This document shows, one piece after another, positions 43,364 through 52,986 of a DNA stretch of 64,000 nt. Numbering within the stretch: the stretch's first letter is position 1; each line of letters begins with the position of its first letter. Source of the DNA: Burkholderia diffusa (GTDB lineage: Bacteria > Pseudomonadota > Gammaproteobacteria > Burkholderiales > Burkholderiaceae); the NCBI RefSeq assembly GCF_902499115.1, contig NZ_CABVPN010000010.1:148777-212776 (forward strand). The letters run 5' to 3'. Both the position numbers and the translations under genes were made by a program. Under the pieces are notes generated by a model. That model did not search any database and was not told the DNA's origin. It saw only the letters and a list, made by a program, of their open reading frames with translations.

Positions 43364-44386
43364 TCAGTCGAGCAGCGTCAGGATTTCGTCGTACAAGGCC
43401 TTCGGAATCCGCACGCCGTGCGCGATGCTGCGCGCGCGGGCGTCGAAGCGCCGTTGCGACGGCAGCCGCGCGCCTTGTCCGGTGATCGACGCGAACATCC
43501 GCTCGCCGCGTGCGAGGCCCGCGTCGAGGTCGTCGCCGAGGAACACTTTCGGGTCGAACGCGATCACGAGCTCGCCGTGGCACGGCGTCGCGCCGACGCC
43601 TTCGTCGAAGTCCATCGACTCCTGGCTCGTCATGTCGCCGATCAGCGCGCCGCCGAGCAGCTCGACCATCGCCGCGAGCGCCGAGCCCTTGTGCCCGCCG
43701 AACGTGCGCATCGCGCCCTGCAGCGCGGCCTTCGGATCGGTGGTCGGCTGGCCGTCGGGGCCGATCGCCCAGTGCGGCGGGATCGCCTTGCCCTGTTTTG
43801 CATGCAGCTCGATGTCGCCGCGCGCGATCGCGCTCGTCGCGAAATCGAATACGAACGGCACGCCGTCCGGGCGCGGCCATGCGAACGCGATCGGGTTCGT
43901 GCCGAACACCGGCTCGCGGCCGCCTTCCGGCGCGACCCAGCTGTGGCTCGGGTTCATCGCGATGCCGACGAGCCCCTCGGCGGCGATCGCCTCGACCTCG
44001 GGCCACAGCGCCGAGAAGTGGTAGCAGTGGTTGATCGCCATCGCGGCGATCCCGTGCTGCTTGGCCATCTCGACGAGCACCGGCAGGCCGGTTTCGAAGC
44101 TCAGCAGCGAGAAGCCGCGATGGGCGTCGACCGCGACGATCGACGACGATAGCCGGCGCAACGTCGGCACGGCTTGCGGGTCGACCTTGCCCTTCTTCAG
44201 CGAGCGCACGCACACGAGCAGCCGGTACACGCCGTGCGAGTGACACTCGTCGCGCTGGCCCTGCGTGATCACACGCGCGATCGCCCGCGCGTGCGCATCG
44301 GACATCCCGTGGTGCGTCAGCACCCGCAGCGCGAGCGCATGGACCTCATCGAGCGACAGGACGACTTCGGCGAGCGGCTCAGACAT
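43364..44386 (-). CDS. lhpD: Ldh2-family reductase, likely delta1-pyrroline/piperideine-2-carboxylate reductase
   Basis: The 340-residue protein belongs to the malate/L-lactate dehydrogenase 2 family of NAD(P)H enzymes (ECHSHGVYRL, HCYHFSALWPEVEAIA, FDFATSAIARGDIELHAKQG, GGHKGSALAAMVELLGGALIGD). The HFSALWPE variant is typical of reductases for cyclic imino acids (Pyr2C/Pip2C), such as LhpD of 3-hydroxyproline breakdown, which fits the neighbouring hydroxyproline genes. Its ATG overlaps the aldehyde dehydrogenase stop by eight bases. Substrate assignment is by context. Confidence 0.82.
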   Translation of the reverse strand: MSEPLAEVVLSLDEVHALALRVLTHHGMSDAHARAIARVITQGQRDECHSHGVYRLLVCVRSLKKGKVDPQAVPTLRRLSSSIVAVDAHRGFSLLSFETGLPVLVEMAKQHGIAAMAINHCYHFSALWPEVEAIAAEGLVGIAMNPSHSWVAPEGGREPVFGTNPIAFAWPRPDGVPFVFDFATSAIARGDIELHAKQGKAIPPHWAIGPDGQPTTDPKAALQGAMRTFGGHKGSALAAMVELLGGALIGDMTSQESMDFDEGVGATPCHGELVIAFDPKVFLGDDLDAGLARGERMFASITGQGARLPSQRRFDARARSIAHGVRIPKALYDEILTLLD

Positions 44387-45971
44387 CGCGCGCTTCCCGC
44401 GGTGCGGGCACGCCGTCGATGCGTTGCGGCACGTTCAGCGGGTTGCCGTTGCGGATGGCGTCGGGCAGCAGCGCGTCCGGCACGTCCTGGTACGAAACGG
44501 GGCGCAGGAAACGCTCGATTGCGCGTGCGCCGACCGACGTCGTGCGCGTGTCGGACGTGGCCGGGAACGGGCCGCCGTGCACCATCGCATGACCGACCTC
44601 GACGCCCGTGCCGAAGCCGTTGACGAGAATGCGGCCGGCCTTGCGCTCGAGCGTCGGGCGCAGCGCGGCGAACAGCGCGGCGTCGCCGTCGGCGAGATGC
44701 GCGGCGATCGTCAACTGGCCTTCGAGCGATTTCAGCACGCGGTGCAGCGTGTCGGCATCGGGGCAGCGCACGATGAGCGACGCGGGGCCGAACACTTCGT
44801 CGCGCAGTTCGGGGTGGGCGATGAATGCGTCCGCCGAGGTCGCGAACAGCGCCGCGCGCGCCTGGTAGCGGCTGCCTTCCATGCCTTGCGCCAGCAGTTC
44901 GACCGCGTCGTGCGTGCTCAGCGCGGTCACGCCTTGCGCATAGCTCGCGTGGATGTGCGGCGTCAGCATCGTCTGCGCGGCGCTCGCCTGCACGGCAGTG
45001 GCCGCCGCGGCTTCGAACGCGCGCAGCGCCGGGCCGTCGACCGCGAGCACGAGGCCCGGGTTGGTGCAGAACTGGCCGGCGCCGAGGGTGAGCGATGCGA
45101 CGAACTGCGGCGCGATCGCGTCGTGGCGCGCGTCGAGCGCGGCCGGGAACAGCAGCACCGGGTTGATCGAGCTCATTTCCGCATAGACCGGAATCGGCTC
45201 GTGGCGCGCGGCGGCGATGTTCATCAGCGCGACGCCGCCGCGGCGCGAGCCGGTGAAACCGACGGCCTTGACGCGCGGATCGGCGACGAGCGCCTGGCCG
45301 ATTTCGCGCGACGCGTCGAACAGCAGCGAGAACACGCCGGCCGGCAGCCCGCATTCGCGCACGGCCTGCTGGATCGCGCGGCCGACAAGCTCGGACGTGC
45401 CCGGATGCGCGGAGTGCGCCTTGACGATCACCGGGCAGCCGGCGGCGAGTGCCGACGCGGTATCGCCGCCCGCGACCGAGAACGCGAGCGGGAAGTTCGA
45501 CGCGCCGAATACGGCAACCGGCCCGATCGCGACGTTGCGCAGGCGCAGGTCGACGCGCGGCAGCGGCTTGCGGTCCGGGCGGGCCGGATCGATGCGCGCG
45601 TCGACGTAACCGCCGTCGCGCACGAGCGACGCGAACAGCGCGAGCTGGCCGACCGTGCGCCCGCGTTCGCCTTCGATGCGTGCGCGCGGCAGGCCCGTTT
45701 CGGTGACGCAGCGCTCGATCAGGTCGTCCCCGAGCGCCATGATGTTGCGGCCGATCGCATCGAGAAACGCGGCGCGCTGCTCGGGGCGCGTCTCGCGATA
45801 CGTGTCGAAGGCTTCGTCGGCGAGCGCGCAGGCCGTCTCCAGGTCGTGCAGGCTCGCGCCGCCGAACGCGGGTTCGAGCGGTTCGCCGGTCGCGGCGGCG
45901 ATCGCGTGAAGGGTGCCGTTCTGTCCGGCGATGGCCGACTGGCCGATCAGGAGCTGACCTGTGAGTTGCAT
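44379..45971 (-). CDS. 2-oxoglutarate semialdehyde (2,5-dioxovalerate) dehydrogenase
   Basis: The 530-residue aldehyde dehydrogenase has GASNFPLAFSVAGGDTASAL, the NAD(P) loop GFTGSRRGG, catalytic Glu in YAEMSSINP and Cys in GAGQFCTNPG. These variants are characteristic of alpha-ketoglutaric semialdehyde dehydrogenases, the last step of hydroxyproline and of some sugar-acid pathways, giving 2-oxoglutarate. AGGAAAA precedes ATG 45971. It follows the permease gene by 71 bases and is coupled to the Ldh2-type reductase. Equivalent to LhpG in Pseudomonas. Confidence 0.9.
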   Translation of the reverse strand: MQLTGQLLIGQSAIAGQNGTLHAIAAATGEPLEPAFGGASLHDLETACALADEAFDTYRETRPEQRAAFLDAIGRNIMALGDDLIERCVTETGLPRARIEGERGRTVGQLALFASLVRDGGYVDARIDPARPDRKPLPRVDLRLRNVAIGPVAVFGASNFPLAFSVAGGDTASALAAGCPVIVKAHSAHPGTSELVGRAIQQAVRECGLPAGVFSLLFDASREIGQALVADPRVKAVGFTGSRRGGVALMNIAAARHEPIPVYAEMSSINPVLLFPAALDARHDAIAPQFVASLTLGAGQFCTNPGLVLAVDGPALRAFEAAAATAVQASAAQTMLTPHIHASYAQGVTALSTHDAVELLAQGMEGSRYQARAALFATSADAFIAHPELRDEVFGPASLIVRCPDADTLHRVLKSLEGQLTIAAHLADGDAALFAALRPTLERKAGRILVNGFGTGVEVGHAMVHGGPFPATSDTRTTSVGARAIERFLRPVSYQDVPDALLPDAIRNGNPLNVPQRIDGVPAPREARDV

Positions 45972-46042
45972 GGGTTTTCCTCGGAAAATGCGGGGCCGGG
46001 CGTGGTGCACCCGGCCGGAGTGAAATGGGGAACGCGGGTGTG

Positions 46043-47668
46043 TCAGTCTTCGTCGTCGTCGAGCTGCAGCTTGTCGGAACGGATGCCGGTGTTGGCGCCC
46101 CAGTAATAGATGACAAGCGCGACGGCCGCGACGACGACCGTGTCGTACGGATGCGCGAGCTGGCCCGTGCCGCCGAAGCCGCCGAAGTACGACAGCACGA
46201 TCATGGCCGCATAGAACGCGATCAGCCACGCGGACGAACGCACCTGCTCGGCGAGGCTCAGGTGCGCGGTCGGCACCCAGCGGCGGCACGCGAGATAGAT
46301 GACGAACATGACGATCTGCAGGCCGAGCAGCCAGGACACCGTGCCCCAGCCCGACCAGTAGACGATCAGCGCGGCGATCACGAACGACGCGGGGCCGGTG
46401 ATGCCGAACGCCACCGCGCGGAACGGCCGCGGCAGGCCGGGCGCGGTGCGGCGCAGCGCGGCGACCGACACGGGCGCGACCGCATAGCTCAGCACCAGCG
46501 CGGCGGACACGATGTTGATCAGCGCTTCCCACGACGGGAACGGCATGGTCCAGAAGATCGCGAGGCCGAACGTGAGCCACAGGCCCGCACGCGGGATGCC
46601 CGATGCCTCGTCGACGCGCGTGAACACCTTGAAGAACGTGCCCGTCTTCGCCCAGCCGTAGACGACGCGCGGCGTCGCGTTCATGTAGATGTTGCCGCAG
46701 CCGCTCGGCGAGATCATCGCGTCGGCGACCACCATCACCGCGAGCCAGCCCACGCCGAGCGCGAGCGCGATGTCGCGGTACGGCAGCGAGAAGGCCTTGC
46801 TCACGTCGTGCCAGCCGGCGGCCAGCATGTCGGTCGGGATGCTGCCGATGAACGCGAGCTGCAGCAGCACGTAGATCAGCGTGGACAGGAGGATCGAGAG
46901 GATCAGCGCGATCGGGATCGTGCGCTGCGGATTCCGCACTTCGCTCGCGACCGACACGATCGGCGTGAGGCCGAGATACGCGAAGATGATGCCGCCGGCC
47001 GACACGGCCATCTCGATGCCCGGCATGCCGAACGGCGCGAAACCGTGCGCGGTGAGGTTGGCGGGCTTGAAGAACGTGAACAGCACCGCGATCACCGACA
47101 GCGGCACGATGAACTTGAAAATGCTGATGATGTTGTTCGCCTTCGCGAACGTCTTCACGCTCGAATAGTTCAGATAAAAGAAGAAGCACAGGAGCGCGGC
47201 CTGCACGAGCCAGCCGATCGTCGTCGGGTCGCTCGATCCCGCCTTGGTGAGGCCCGGGAACCACGCTGCAGCATACTGGCGCGCGGCGACCACTTCGATC
47301 GCGATCAGGCTCGAGAACGCGATCAGCGTGATGAAGCCCATCAGGTAGCCGAGCAGCGGGCCGTGCGAGAACACCGGGTAGCGAACCACGCCGCCCGCAC
47401 GCGGCAGCGCGGCGCCGAGCTCGCAGTAGACGATGCCGAGCAGCAGCACCGCGAAGCCGCCGAGCAGCCACGAGAAGATGCCGGCCGGGCCGGCGATCGT
47501 CGACACGTGACTCGCGGCGAACAGCCACCCCGAACCGAAGATTGCACCGAGGCCGATGAACGTCAGGTCGGTCAGCGACAGCTGCTTCTTGAACTTGCCG
47601 TGACCGCCGTCGGCGGGCACGGAGCGGGAAAGCGGGACGGACGGGTGTGTGTTGCCTTGACCTGGCAT
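46043..47668 (-). CDS. APC-family amino acid permease, probably for hydroxyproline
   Basis: The 541-residue protein has about 12-13 membrane helices and the APC start FIGLGAIFGSGWLFAASHVS (helix 1 unwound segment) and LGAALPRAGG. It should be a proton-coupled amino acid importer in the inner membrane. AGGAG stands before ATG 47668. The gene heads the leftward hydroxyproline unit and is divergent from the epimerase gene, so hydroxyproline is the most likely substrate. The C-terminus is acidic (LQLDDDED). Confidence 0.85.
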   Translation of the reverse strand: MPGQGNTHPSVPLSRSVPADGGHGKFKKQLSLTDLTFIGLGAIFGSGWLFAASHVSTIAGPAGIFSWLLGGFAVLLLGIVYCELGAALPRAGGVVRYPVFSHGPLLGYLMGFITLIAFSSLIAIEVVAARQYAAAWFPGLTKAGSSDPTTIGWLVQAALLCFFFYLNYSSVKTFAKANNIISIFKFIVPLSVIAVLFTFFKPANLTAHGFAPFGMPGIEMAVSAGGIIFAYLGLTPIVSVASEVRNPQRTIPIALILSILLSTLIYVLLQLAFIGSIPTDMLAAGWHDVSKAFSLPYRDIALALGVGWLAVMVVADAMISPSGCGNIYMNATPRVVYGWAKTGTFFKVFTRVDEASGIPRAGLWLTFGLAIFWTMPFPSWEALINIVSAALVLSYAVAPVSVAALRRTAPGLPRPFRAVAFGITGPASFVIAALIVYWSGWGTVSWLLGLQIVMFVIYLACRRWVPTAHLSLAEQVRSSAWLIAFYAAMIVLSYFGGFGGTGQLAHPYDTVVVAAVALVIYYWGANTGIRSDKLQLDDDED

Positions 47669-48273
47669 AGGTTTGTCTCCTGGGAAATATCGGGGCAGGC
47701 GTGGCTTGCGCCGCGCTCCGACGAGCCGTGGCGCAACACCTGCCGGCCGGCGTGCGACCGGTTCGAACGGCCGCCGGGGCGGGCCGGGGCCAGTTCAAGT
47801 GCGGCGCAGGCTGGCGCCGCGGCGAACGGGCCCGTGCCGGCCATGCCGGACACGGAAGTGGCGATGCGACGGGGGGAGGCCGTCGCACCGCCGGGGGGAA
47901 ATCGGTCAGCGGTTCGCGCGGTTCCGTTCGGCGCGGTGCGCGGCGTCGAAAGCGATGGAAGCGCCCGGTACGAACCGGTTGCTGAGGGCGGGGAAAACTC
48001 CGGTCAGCTGGATGGCGTTTCGGCTCACTGCAATCTCCTGCTTCGTATCGGCCGACGACAGGCGCGTCGACGTGCAACCAGTATCGCCGTGCAAACACCC
48101 ATCACGCTTGAGCCGTATCGCGGAGCAAAATGACGAAATCGGCACAGTGGCCGCAAGGGTCGCGAAACGCGTTCCGGACTATGCCGATTTCGTCGCCGTC
48201 CTCATCGAAAAGCCACAAGCGAATGGACGCGTGACGGAGGAAGCTATGCTCCTTTCCCCACTTCGGACGGCTC
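47669..48273. other. Divergent control region of the hydroxyproline locus
   Basis: About 600 bases with no credible gene separate the permease and epimerase units. It must hold two promoters and probably operator sites, but no clear sigma-70, sigma-54 or palindromic element was identified. No regulator gene of the locus is within the window. Confidence 0.4.
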
Positions 48274-49209
48274 ATGATGAAGCGCATCCAGATCATCGAT
48301 TCGCACACGGGCGGCGAACCCACGCGGCTCGTCGTGTCCGGCTTCCCCTCGCTCGGCAACGGCACGATGGCCGAGCGCCGCGACGTGCTCGCCCGCGAGC
48401 ACGATCGCTATCGCACCGCATGCATTCTCGAGCCGCGCGGCAGCGATGTGCTGGTCGGCGCGCTGCTGTGCGAACCCGTGTCGCCGGAGGCCGCGGCCGG
48501 CGTGATCTTCTTCAACAACAGCGGTTACCTCGGAATGTGCGGGCACGGCACGATCGGCGTCGTGCGCACGCTGCATCACATGGGCCGCATCGAGCCGGGC
48601 GTGCACCAGATCGAAACGCCGGTCGGCACCGTCGAGGCGACGCTGCACGATGACCTGTCGGTCAGCGTGCGCAACGTGCTCGCGTACCGCCATGCGAAGG
48701 CCGTCGACGTCGATGTGCCCGGTTACGGTCCCGTGAAGGGCGACATTGCGTGGGGCGGCAACTGGTTCTTCCTGATCAGCGATCACGGCCAGCGCGTGGC
48801 CGGCGACAACGTGGCGGCGCTGACCGCCTATTCGTCCGCGGTGCGTGCAGGGCTCGAACGCGCGGGCATCACCGGCGCGAACGGCGGCGAGATCGACCAT
48901 ATCGAACTGTTCGCGGACGATCCCGAGCACGACAGCCGCAGCTTCGTGCTGTGCCCGGGCCATGCGTACGACCGTTCCCCGTGCGGCACCGGCACGAGCG
49001 CGAAGCTCGCGTGCCTCGCGGCCGACGGCAAGCTCGAACCGGGCGTCGTGTGGCGGCAGGCGAGCGTGATCGGCAGCGTGTTCCAGGCGAGCTACGCGCA
49101 GGCCGACGGCGGCATCGTGCCGACGATTCGCGGCAGCGCGCACCTGAGCGCGGAAGCGACGCTGCTGATCGAGGAAGACGATCCGTTCGGCTGGGGCATC
49201 GTGTCGTGA
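48274..49209 (+). CDS. lhpA: 4-hydroxyproline 2-epimerase
   Basis: The 311-residue enzyme interconverts trans-4-hydroxy-L-proline and cis-4-hydroxy-D-proline, the entry step of catabolism. It has both catalytic cysteines of the proline racemase fold: Cys in GMCGHGTIG (about residue 90) and in SPCGTGTSAKLA (about 238), which separates it from dehydratases that have Ser or Thr at the first site. HTGGEPTRLV near the N-terminus is typical. ATG 48274 and ATG 48277 are equally possible. The stop overlaps the next gene's GTG. Confidence 0.93.
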   Translation: MMKRIQIIDSHTGGEPTRLVVSGFPSLGNGTMAERRDVLAREHDRYRTACILEPRGSDVLVGALLCEPVSPEAAAGVIFFNNSGYLGMCGHGTIGVVRTLHHMGRIEPGVHQIETPVGTVEATLHDDLSVSVRNVLAYRHAKAVDVDVPGYGPVKGDIAWGGNWFFLISDHGQRVAGDNVAALTAYSSAVRAGLERAGITGANGGEIDHIELFADDPEHDSRSFVLCPGHAYDRSPCGTGTSAKLACLAADGKLEPGVVWRQASVIGSVFQASYAQADGGIVPTIRGSAHLSAEATLLIEEDDPFGWGIVS

Positions 49210-50336
49210 GCGAGACCCGGACCGACGTCGTCGTGATCGGCGCCGGCATCGTCGGCGCGGCGTGTGCGCATGAGCTCGCGCAGCGCGGGCTGCGCGTGCT
49301 TGTCGTCGACGACGCGAGCGGCGGTGCGACCGGCGCCGGCATGGGGCACCTCGTCGCGATGGACGACAACGCGGCGGAGCTCGCACTGAGCCATTACTCG
49401 ATCGAATTGTGGCGCGCGCTCGCTGGCGAGATGCCCGAAGGCTGCGCTTACCGCAACTGCGGCACGCTGTGGCTCGCGGCCGATGCGCACGAGATGGACC
49501 TCGCGCGCACCAAGCAGGCGACGCTCGCCGCGCACGGCGTGGCGGGCGAGCTGATCGACGCGGCGACGCTCGCGGGGCTGGAGCCGATGCTGCGCGCGGG
49601 CCTCGGCGGCGCGCTGAAGATCCCCGGCGACGCGATTCTCTATGCGCCCGTCGCCGCGAGCTGGCTGTTGCAGCGCGCGCCGGGCATCACGTTGCGGCGC
49701 GATTGCGCGGTGGCGGTCGACGGCCCGAGCGTGACGCTCGCGAGCGGCGACACGCTGCGCGCGGAGCGCGTCGTCGTCGCGAACGGCGTCGCCGCGCGCA
49801 CGCTGCTGCCCGAATTGCCGCTGCGCCCGAAGAAGGGTCATCTGCTCATCACCGATCGCTACCCGGGCCAGGTGTCGCACCAGCTCGTCGAGCTCGGCTA
49901 TGCGGCGAGCGCCCACGCGAGCGACGGCACGTCGGTCGCATTCAACGTCCAGCCGCGGCCTACCGGCCAACTGCTGATCGGCTCGTCGCGCCAGTTCGAC
50001 ACCGAGGACACGCGCGTCGAGCCGCCGGTCCTCGCGCGCATGCTGCGCCGCGCGGCCGGGTACCTGCCGGATCTGGCAGACCTGAACGGAATTCGCGCAT
50101 GGACGGGCTTCCGTTCGGCGAGCCCCGACGGTCTGCCGTTGCTCGGCGAGCATCCGGCGCGGCCGGGCGTATGGCTCGCGGTCGGGCACGAAGGGCTCGG
50201 CGTGACGACCGCGCCGGGCAGTGCGCGGCTCGTCGCCGCGCTGATGACCGGCGAACGGCCGCCCATCGACATCGAACCGTATTTGCCGGGACGTTTCCTG
50301 ACGACGTCCCCCGTAGCCGGAGCGCTTTCTTCATGA
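49206..50336 (+). CDS. D-hydroxyproline dehydrogenase, DadA-like FAD subunit
   Basis: The 376-residue protein has an N-terminal FAD-binding motif VVVIGAGIVGAACAHELAQRG and a DadA/glycine-oxidase-type fold with a GWTG-like segment near the end (RAWTGFRSASPDGLPLLG). It oxidises cis-4-hydroxy-D-proline to the cyclic imine, passing electrons to its partners. The GTG at 49206 overlaps the epimerase stop by four bases. The next two genes encode an iron-sulfur protein and a second flavoprotein, as in hetero-oligomeric D-hydroxyproline dehydrogenases of Pseudomonas. Confidence 0.88.
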   Translation: MSETRTDVVVIGAGIVGAACAHELAQRGLRVLVVDDASGGATGAGMGHLVAMDDNAAELALSHYSIELWRALAGEMPEGCAYRNCGTLWLAADAHEMDLARTKQATLAAHGVAGELIDAATLAGLEPMLRAGLGGALKIPGDAILYAPVAASWLLQRAPGITLRRDCAVAVDGPSVTLASGDTLRAERVVVANGVAARTLLPELPLRPKKGHLLITDRYPGQVSHQLVELGYAASAHASDGTSVAFNVQPRPTGQLLIGSSRQFDTEDTRVEPPVLARMLRRAAGYLPDLADLNGIRAWTGFRSASPDGLPLLGEHPARPGVWLAVGHEGLGVTTAPGSARLVAALMTGERPPIDIEPYLPGRFLTTSPVAGALSS

Positions 50337-50566
50337 TCATTCATCTGGACGGCCGCGCGCTGACGGTGGCCGACGGCGCGACCGTCGCGGCCGCCGTCGC
50401 GGCGAGCGGCGACGACACGACGCGCGTGTCGTGCACGGGTGCGGCGCGCGCGCCGTTTTGCGGTATGGGCATCTGCCAGGAGTGCAGGATGACGATCGAC
50501 GGCCGCCGTCGTCTGGCTTGCCAGACGCTGTGCCGCGACGGGATGCGGGTGGAGCGCACGCGATGA
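50333..50566 (+). CDS. Small [2Fe-2S] subunit of D-hydroxyproline dehydrogenase
   Basis: The 77-residue protein is a SoxA/HcnA-type ferredoxin-like subunit with CGMGICQEC (Cys-x4-Cys-x2-Cys) and a fourth Cys in RLACQT. It overlaps both neighbouring genes by four bases (ATGA), so equal expression is likely. It should bridge electrons between the two flavoproteins. Confidence 0.88.
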   Translation: MIIHLDGRALTVADGATVAAAVAASGDDTTRVSCTGAARAPFCGMGICQECRMTIDGRRRLACQTLCRDGMRVERTR

Positions 50567-51831
50567 AACAGGAACGACTCAGCGTCGACGTCGCCATCGT
50601 CGGCGCGGGCCCGGCCGGATTGTCGGCCGCGCGGGCCGCCGCACGAAGCGGCGCGACGATCGCGATCGTCGACGACAACCCGCGCGCGGGCGGGCAGATC
50701 TGGCGCCAGGCGGCGGCCGCGACGCCGGTGGCGGCCGCGGCGGAACGCCTTGCCGTGCTGCGTCAGCCGAACGTCACGCATCTGGCGGGCACGCGCATCG
50801 TCGCCGAGACGCAGCCGGGCACGCTGCTGCTGGAGGACGACGAGCGCGGGTTCCTGCTCGAATTCCGCACCCTGATCGTGTGCTGCGGCGCGCGCGAGCT
50901 GCTGCTGCCGTTCCCCGGCTGGACGCTGCCGGGCGTGACCGGCGCGGGCGGCCTGCAGGCGCTGATCAAGTACGGTCTCGACGTGCGCGGGCAGCGCACG
51001 GTGATCGCCGGCAGCGGCCCGCTGCTGCTCGCGAGCGCGGCGACGGCCCGTCAGGCCGGCGCGCAGGTGTCGCACGTGCTCGAACAGGCTGCGTGGAGCG
51101 ATGTTGCCGGTTTCGGCGCGGGGTTGTGGCGCTGGCCGTCGAAACTCGCGCAGGCCGCGAAGCTCGTCACGGCCGCCTATCGGCCCGGCGCACACGTCGT
51201 CGAAGCGTTCGGCGACAAGCGGCTCGAACGCGTGCGGATCCGGCAGGGCGAGCGTGAAATCGAGGTCGACTGCGACCGGCTCGCGTGCGGTTTTGGCCTC
51301 GTGCCGAACACCGTGCTGCCGAGCCACCTCGGCTGCCGGATCGAGAACGGCGCGGTCGTGGTCGACGCGCACCAGCGCACGAGCCGCGACGGCTGTTTCG
51401 CCGCAGGCGAGTGCACGGGTGTCGGCGGCAGCGAACTGGCGATGGTCGAAGGCGAGATCGCCGGCTGCGCGGCCACCGGGCAGACGGCACCGATGGCCGG
51501 GCTGATTGCGCAGCGCGCGCGCTGGCAGGCATTCGCGGACGCGGTGCGCGAACGCTTCGCGATCCGCGAGCCGATCCGCCGGCTCGCGCAGCCCGATACG
51601 CTGCTGTGCCGATGCGAGGACGTGCGCTTCGACGCGGTCGCGCCGGCGCCGGGCTGGACGGCCGCGAAGCTGCAGACGCGCTGCGGAATGGGCGCATGCC
51701 AGGGCCGCGTGTGCGGTGCGGCCGCGCAGGCGTTGTTCGGCTGGACGCCACCGGTCCCGCGCACGCCGCTCGTGCCCGCGCGGGTCGGCACGCTGATGCT
51801 GGACGACACGGTGTCCTGCGACGGCCCCTGA
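50563..51831 (+). CDS. FAD/NAD(P)-binding large subunit of D-hydroxyproline dehydrogenase
   Basis: The 422-residue flavoprotein has VAIVGAGPAGLSAARAAARSG at the N-terminus, a second dinucleotide loop VIAGSGPLLLASA in the middle, FAAGECTGVGGSELAMVEG, and a C-terminal BFD-like iron-sulfur site CRCED with CGMGACQGRVCG. It resembles HcnB and opine oxidase subunit A. It completes the three-subunit enzyme and overlaps the ferredoxin-like gene by four bases. Convergent with the LysR gene. Confidence 0.88.
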   Translation: MKQERLSVDVAIVGAGPAGLSAARAAARSGATIAIVDDNPRAGGQIWRQAAAATPVAAAAERLAVLRQPNVTHLAGTRIVAETQPGTLLLEDDERGFLLEFRTLIVCCGARELLLPFPGWTLPGVTGAGGLQALIKYGLDVRGQRTVIAGSGPLLLASAATARQAGAQVSHVLEQAAWSDVAGFGAGLWRWPSKLAQAAKLVTAAYRPGAHVVEAFGDKRLERVRIRQGEREIEVDCDRLACGFGLVPNTVLPSHLGCRIENGAVVVDAHQRTSRDGCFAAGECTGVGGSELAMVEGEIAGCAATGQTAPMAGLIAQRARWQAFADAVRERFAIREPIRRLAQPDTLLCRCEDVRFDAVAPAPGWTAAKLQTRCGMGACQGRVCGAAAQALFGWTPPVPRTPLVPARVGTLMLDDTVSCDGP

Positions 51832-51846
51832 CGCGCCACGGTGAAA

Positions 51847-51868
51847 CGGCCCGGTTCATGCCGGGCCG
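51847..51868. terminator. Hairpin between convergent flavoprotein and LysR genes
   Basis: CGGCCCGG-TTCATG-CCGGGCCG is a perfect eight-base stem with a six-base loop between two convergent stops. No T-run is present; a bidirectional terminator is inferred from position. Confidence 0.5.
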
Positions 51869-51877
51869 CCGCGCCGC

Positions 51878-52822
51878 TCATTCCACCTTCACTTTCTCCC
51901 ATCCGCCCACCTGCGGCGCCGCACAGGCACGCAGGCACTCGATCGCGGCCGCCACGGCCGCGCGATTCGCGCTGTCCGGATGCCAGTACATCGACACCGC
52001 GCCCTGTCCCTCGAGCCGCATCGGCAGGATGCGGATCGCGTTCAGTTGCTCGAAGCGCCGCGCGGCACGATGCGACGCGACGCCCAGCAGGTCGGTGTTG
52101 TTCAGCAGCGTGAGGTTCAGGATCGACGAATTCGATTCGACGCAATGCGGCGGCTGCACGCGGCCGGCGGCCGTCAGCGCGACCTGCAGCGCGTTGTGCA
52201 CCGGTGTGCCGGACGGCCAGACGATCCACGAGTGGGCCAGCACCTCGTCCCAGCCGACAGCGGCCGCGCCGACGAGCGGATGATCGGGCCGCGCGACGAA
52301 CACCACCGGATCGACGTACAGCGCTTCGGCGTGCAGATGCGGATCGACGGACGCGGAGCCCGAGCGGCCGACGACGATGTCGAGTTCGCCGCGCGCGAGT
52401 TGCGGCATCAGCTGGTTCATCGTGCTCTCCGCGAGCCGCACCTGCGCGCGCGGCATCCGCTTCAGCAACTGCGATACCGCGAGCGGCACGGTATCGGCCG
52501 CCGCGACACCCGACGTGCCGATCGTGACCAGGCCGCTGCCGCCTTCACGCAACGCGGCCATGTCGTCACGCGCGACGTCGAGCTGCGCCTCCACGCGGCG
52601 CGCGTGCTCGATCAGCGCATTGCCGTAGGCCGTCGGCCGCAGGCCGCGCGCGTGCCGTTCGAACAGCGGCAGCCCGACGTCTTCTTCCAGTTCCTTCAGC
52701 CATTTCGACAGCGCGGGCTGGGTGGTCGCGAGCGCCGCCGCCGACTGGCTCAGGTTGCCCGTGCTGGCCAGGCTCAGCAGCACCTGGAGGTGCCGCAATC
52801 GCAGCCGGTAGGTCCAGTCCAT
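51878..52822 (-). CDS. LysR-type regulator of the gentisate cluster
   Basis: The 314-residue protein has a LysR helix-turn-helix (RLRHLQVLLSLASTGNLSQSAAALATTQPALSKWLKELE in segments) and a substrate-binding domain (GTSGVAAADTVPLAVSQL). It is divergent from the gentisate dioxygenase gene, the classical place of a LysR activator, so 3-hydroxybenzoate or gentisate is the likely inducer. The N-terminal part resembles GbpR/CbeR-like regulators. It faces the hydroxyproline genes with its stop and probably does not control them. Confidence 0.87.
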   Translation of the reverse strand: MDWTYRLRLRHLQVLLSLASTGNLSQSAAALATTQPALSKWLKELEEDVGLPLFERHARGLRPTAYGNALIEHARRVEAQLDVARDDMAALREGGSGLVTIGTSGVAAADTVPLAVSQLLKRMPRAQVRLAESTMNQLMPQLARGELDIVVGRSGSASVDPHLHAEALYVDPVVFVARPDHPLVGAAAVGWDEVLAHSWIVWPSGTPVHNALQVALTAAGRVQPPHCVESNSSILNLTLLNNTDLLGVASHRAARRFEQLNAIRILPMRLEGQGAVSMYWHPDSANRAAVAAAIECLRACAAPQVGGWEKVKVE

Positions 52823-52880
52823 CGCGTGCTCCGTGTCGGAAGGTATATCAAAAATAATATGGACTAGATGATTTCGCCAT

Positions 52881-52910
52881 TTTACCGGGTATGTCTGCGT
52901 CGAATATAAA
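52881..52910 (+). promoter_or_regulatory. Promoter of the gentisate operon
   Basis: TTTACC (52881-52886) and TATAAA (52905-52910) are 18 bases apart, with a start near 52917. An AT-rich segment just upstream (52846-52865, ATAT at both ends) is a plausible LysR contact site. Confidence 0.5.
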
Positions 52911-52986
52911 TGCGCTGACGGACCGAAGCACGCGGTCCCCGACCCGACACAGCGCCGACCGCGATCGGCCGCACCAAGGAGACATC

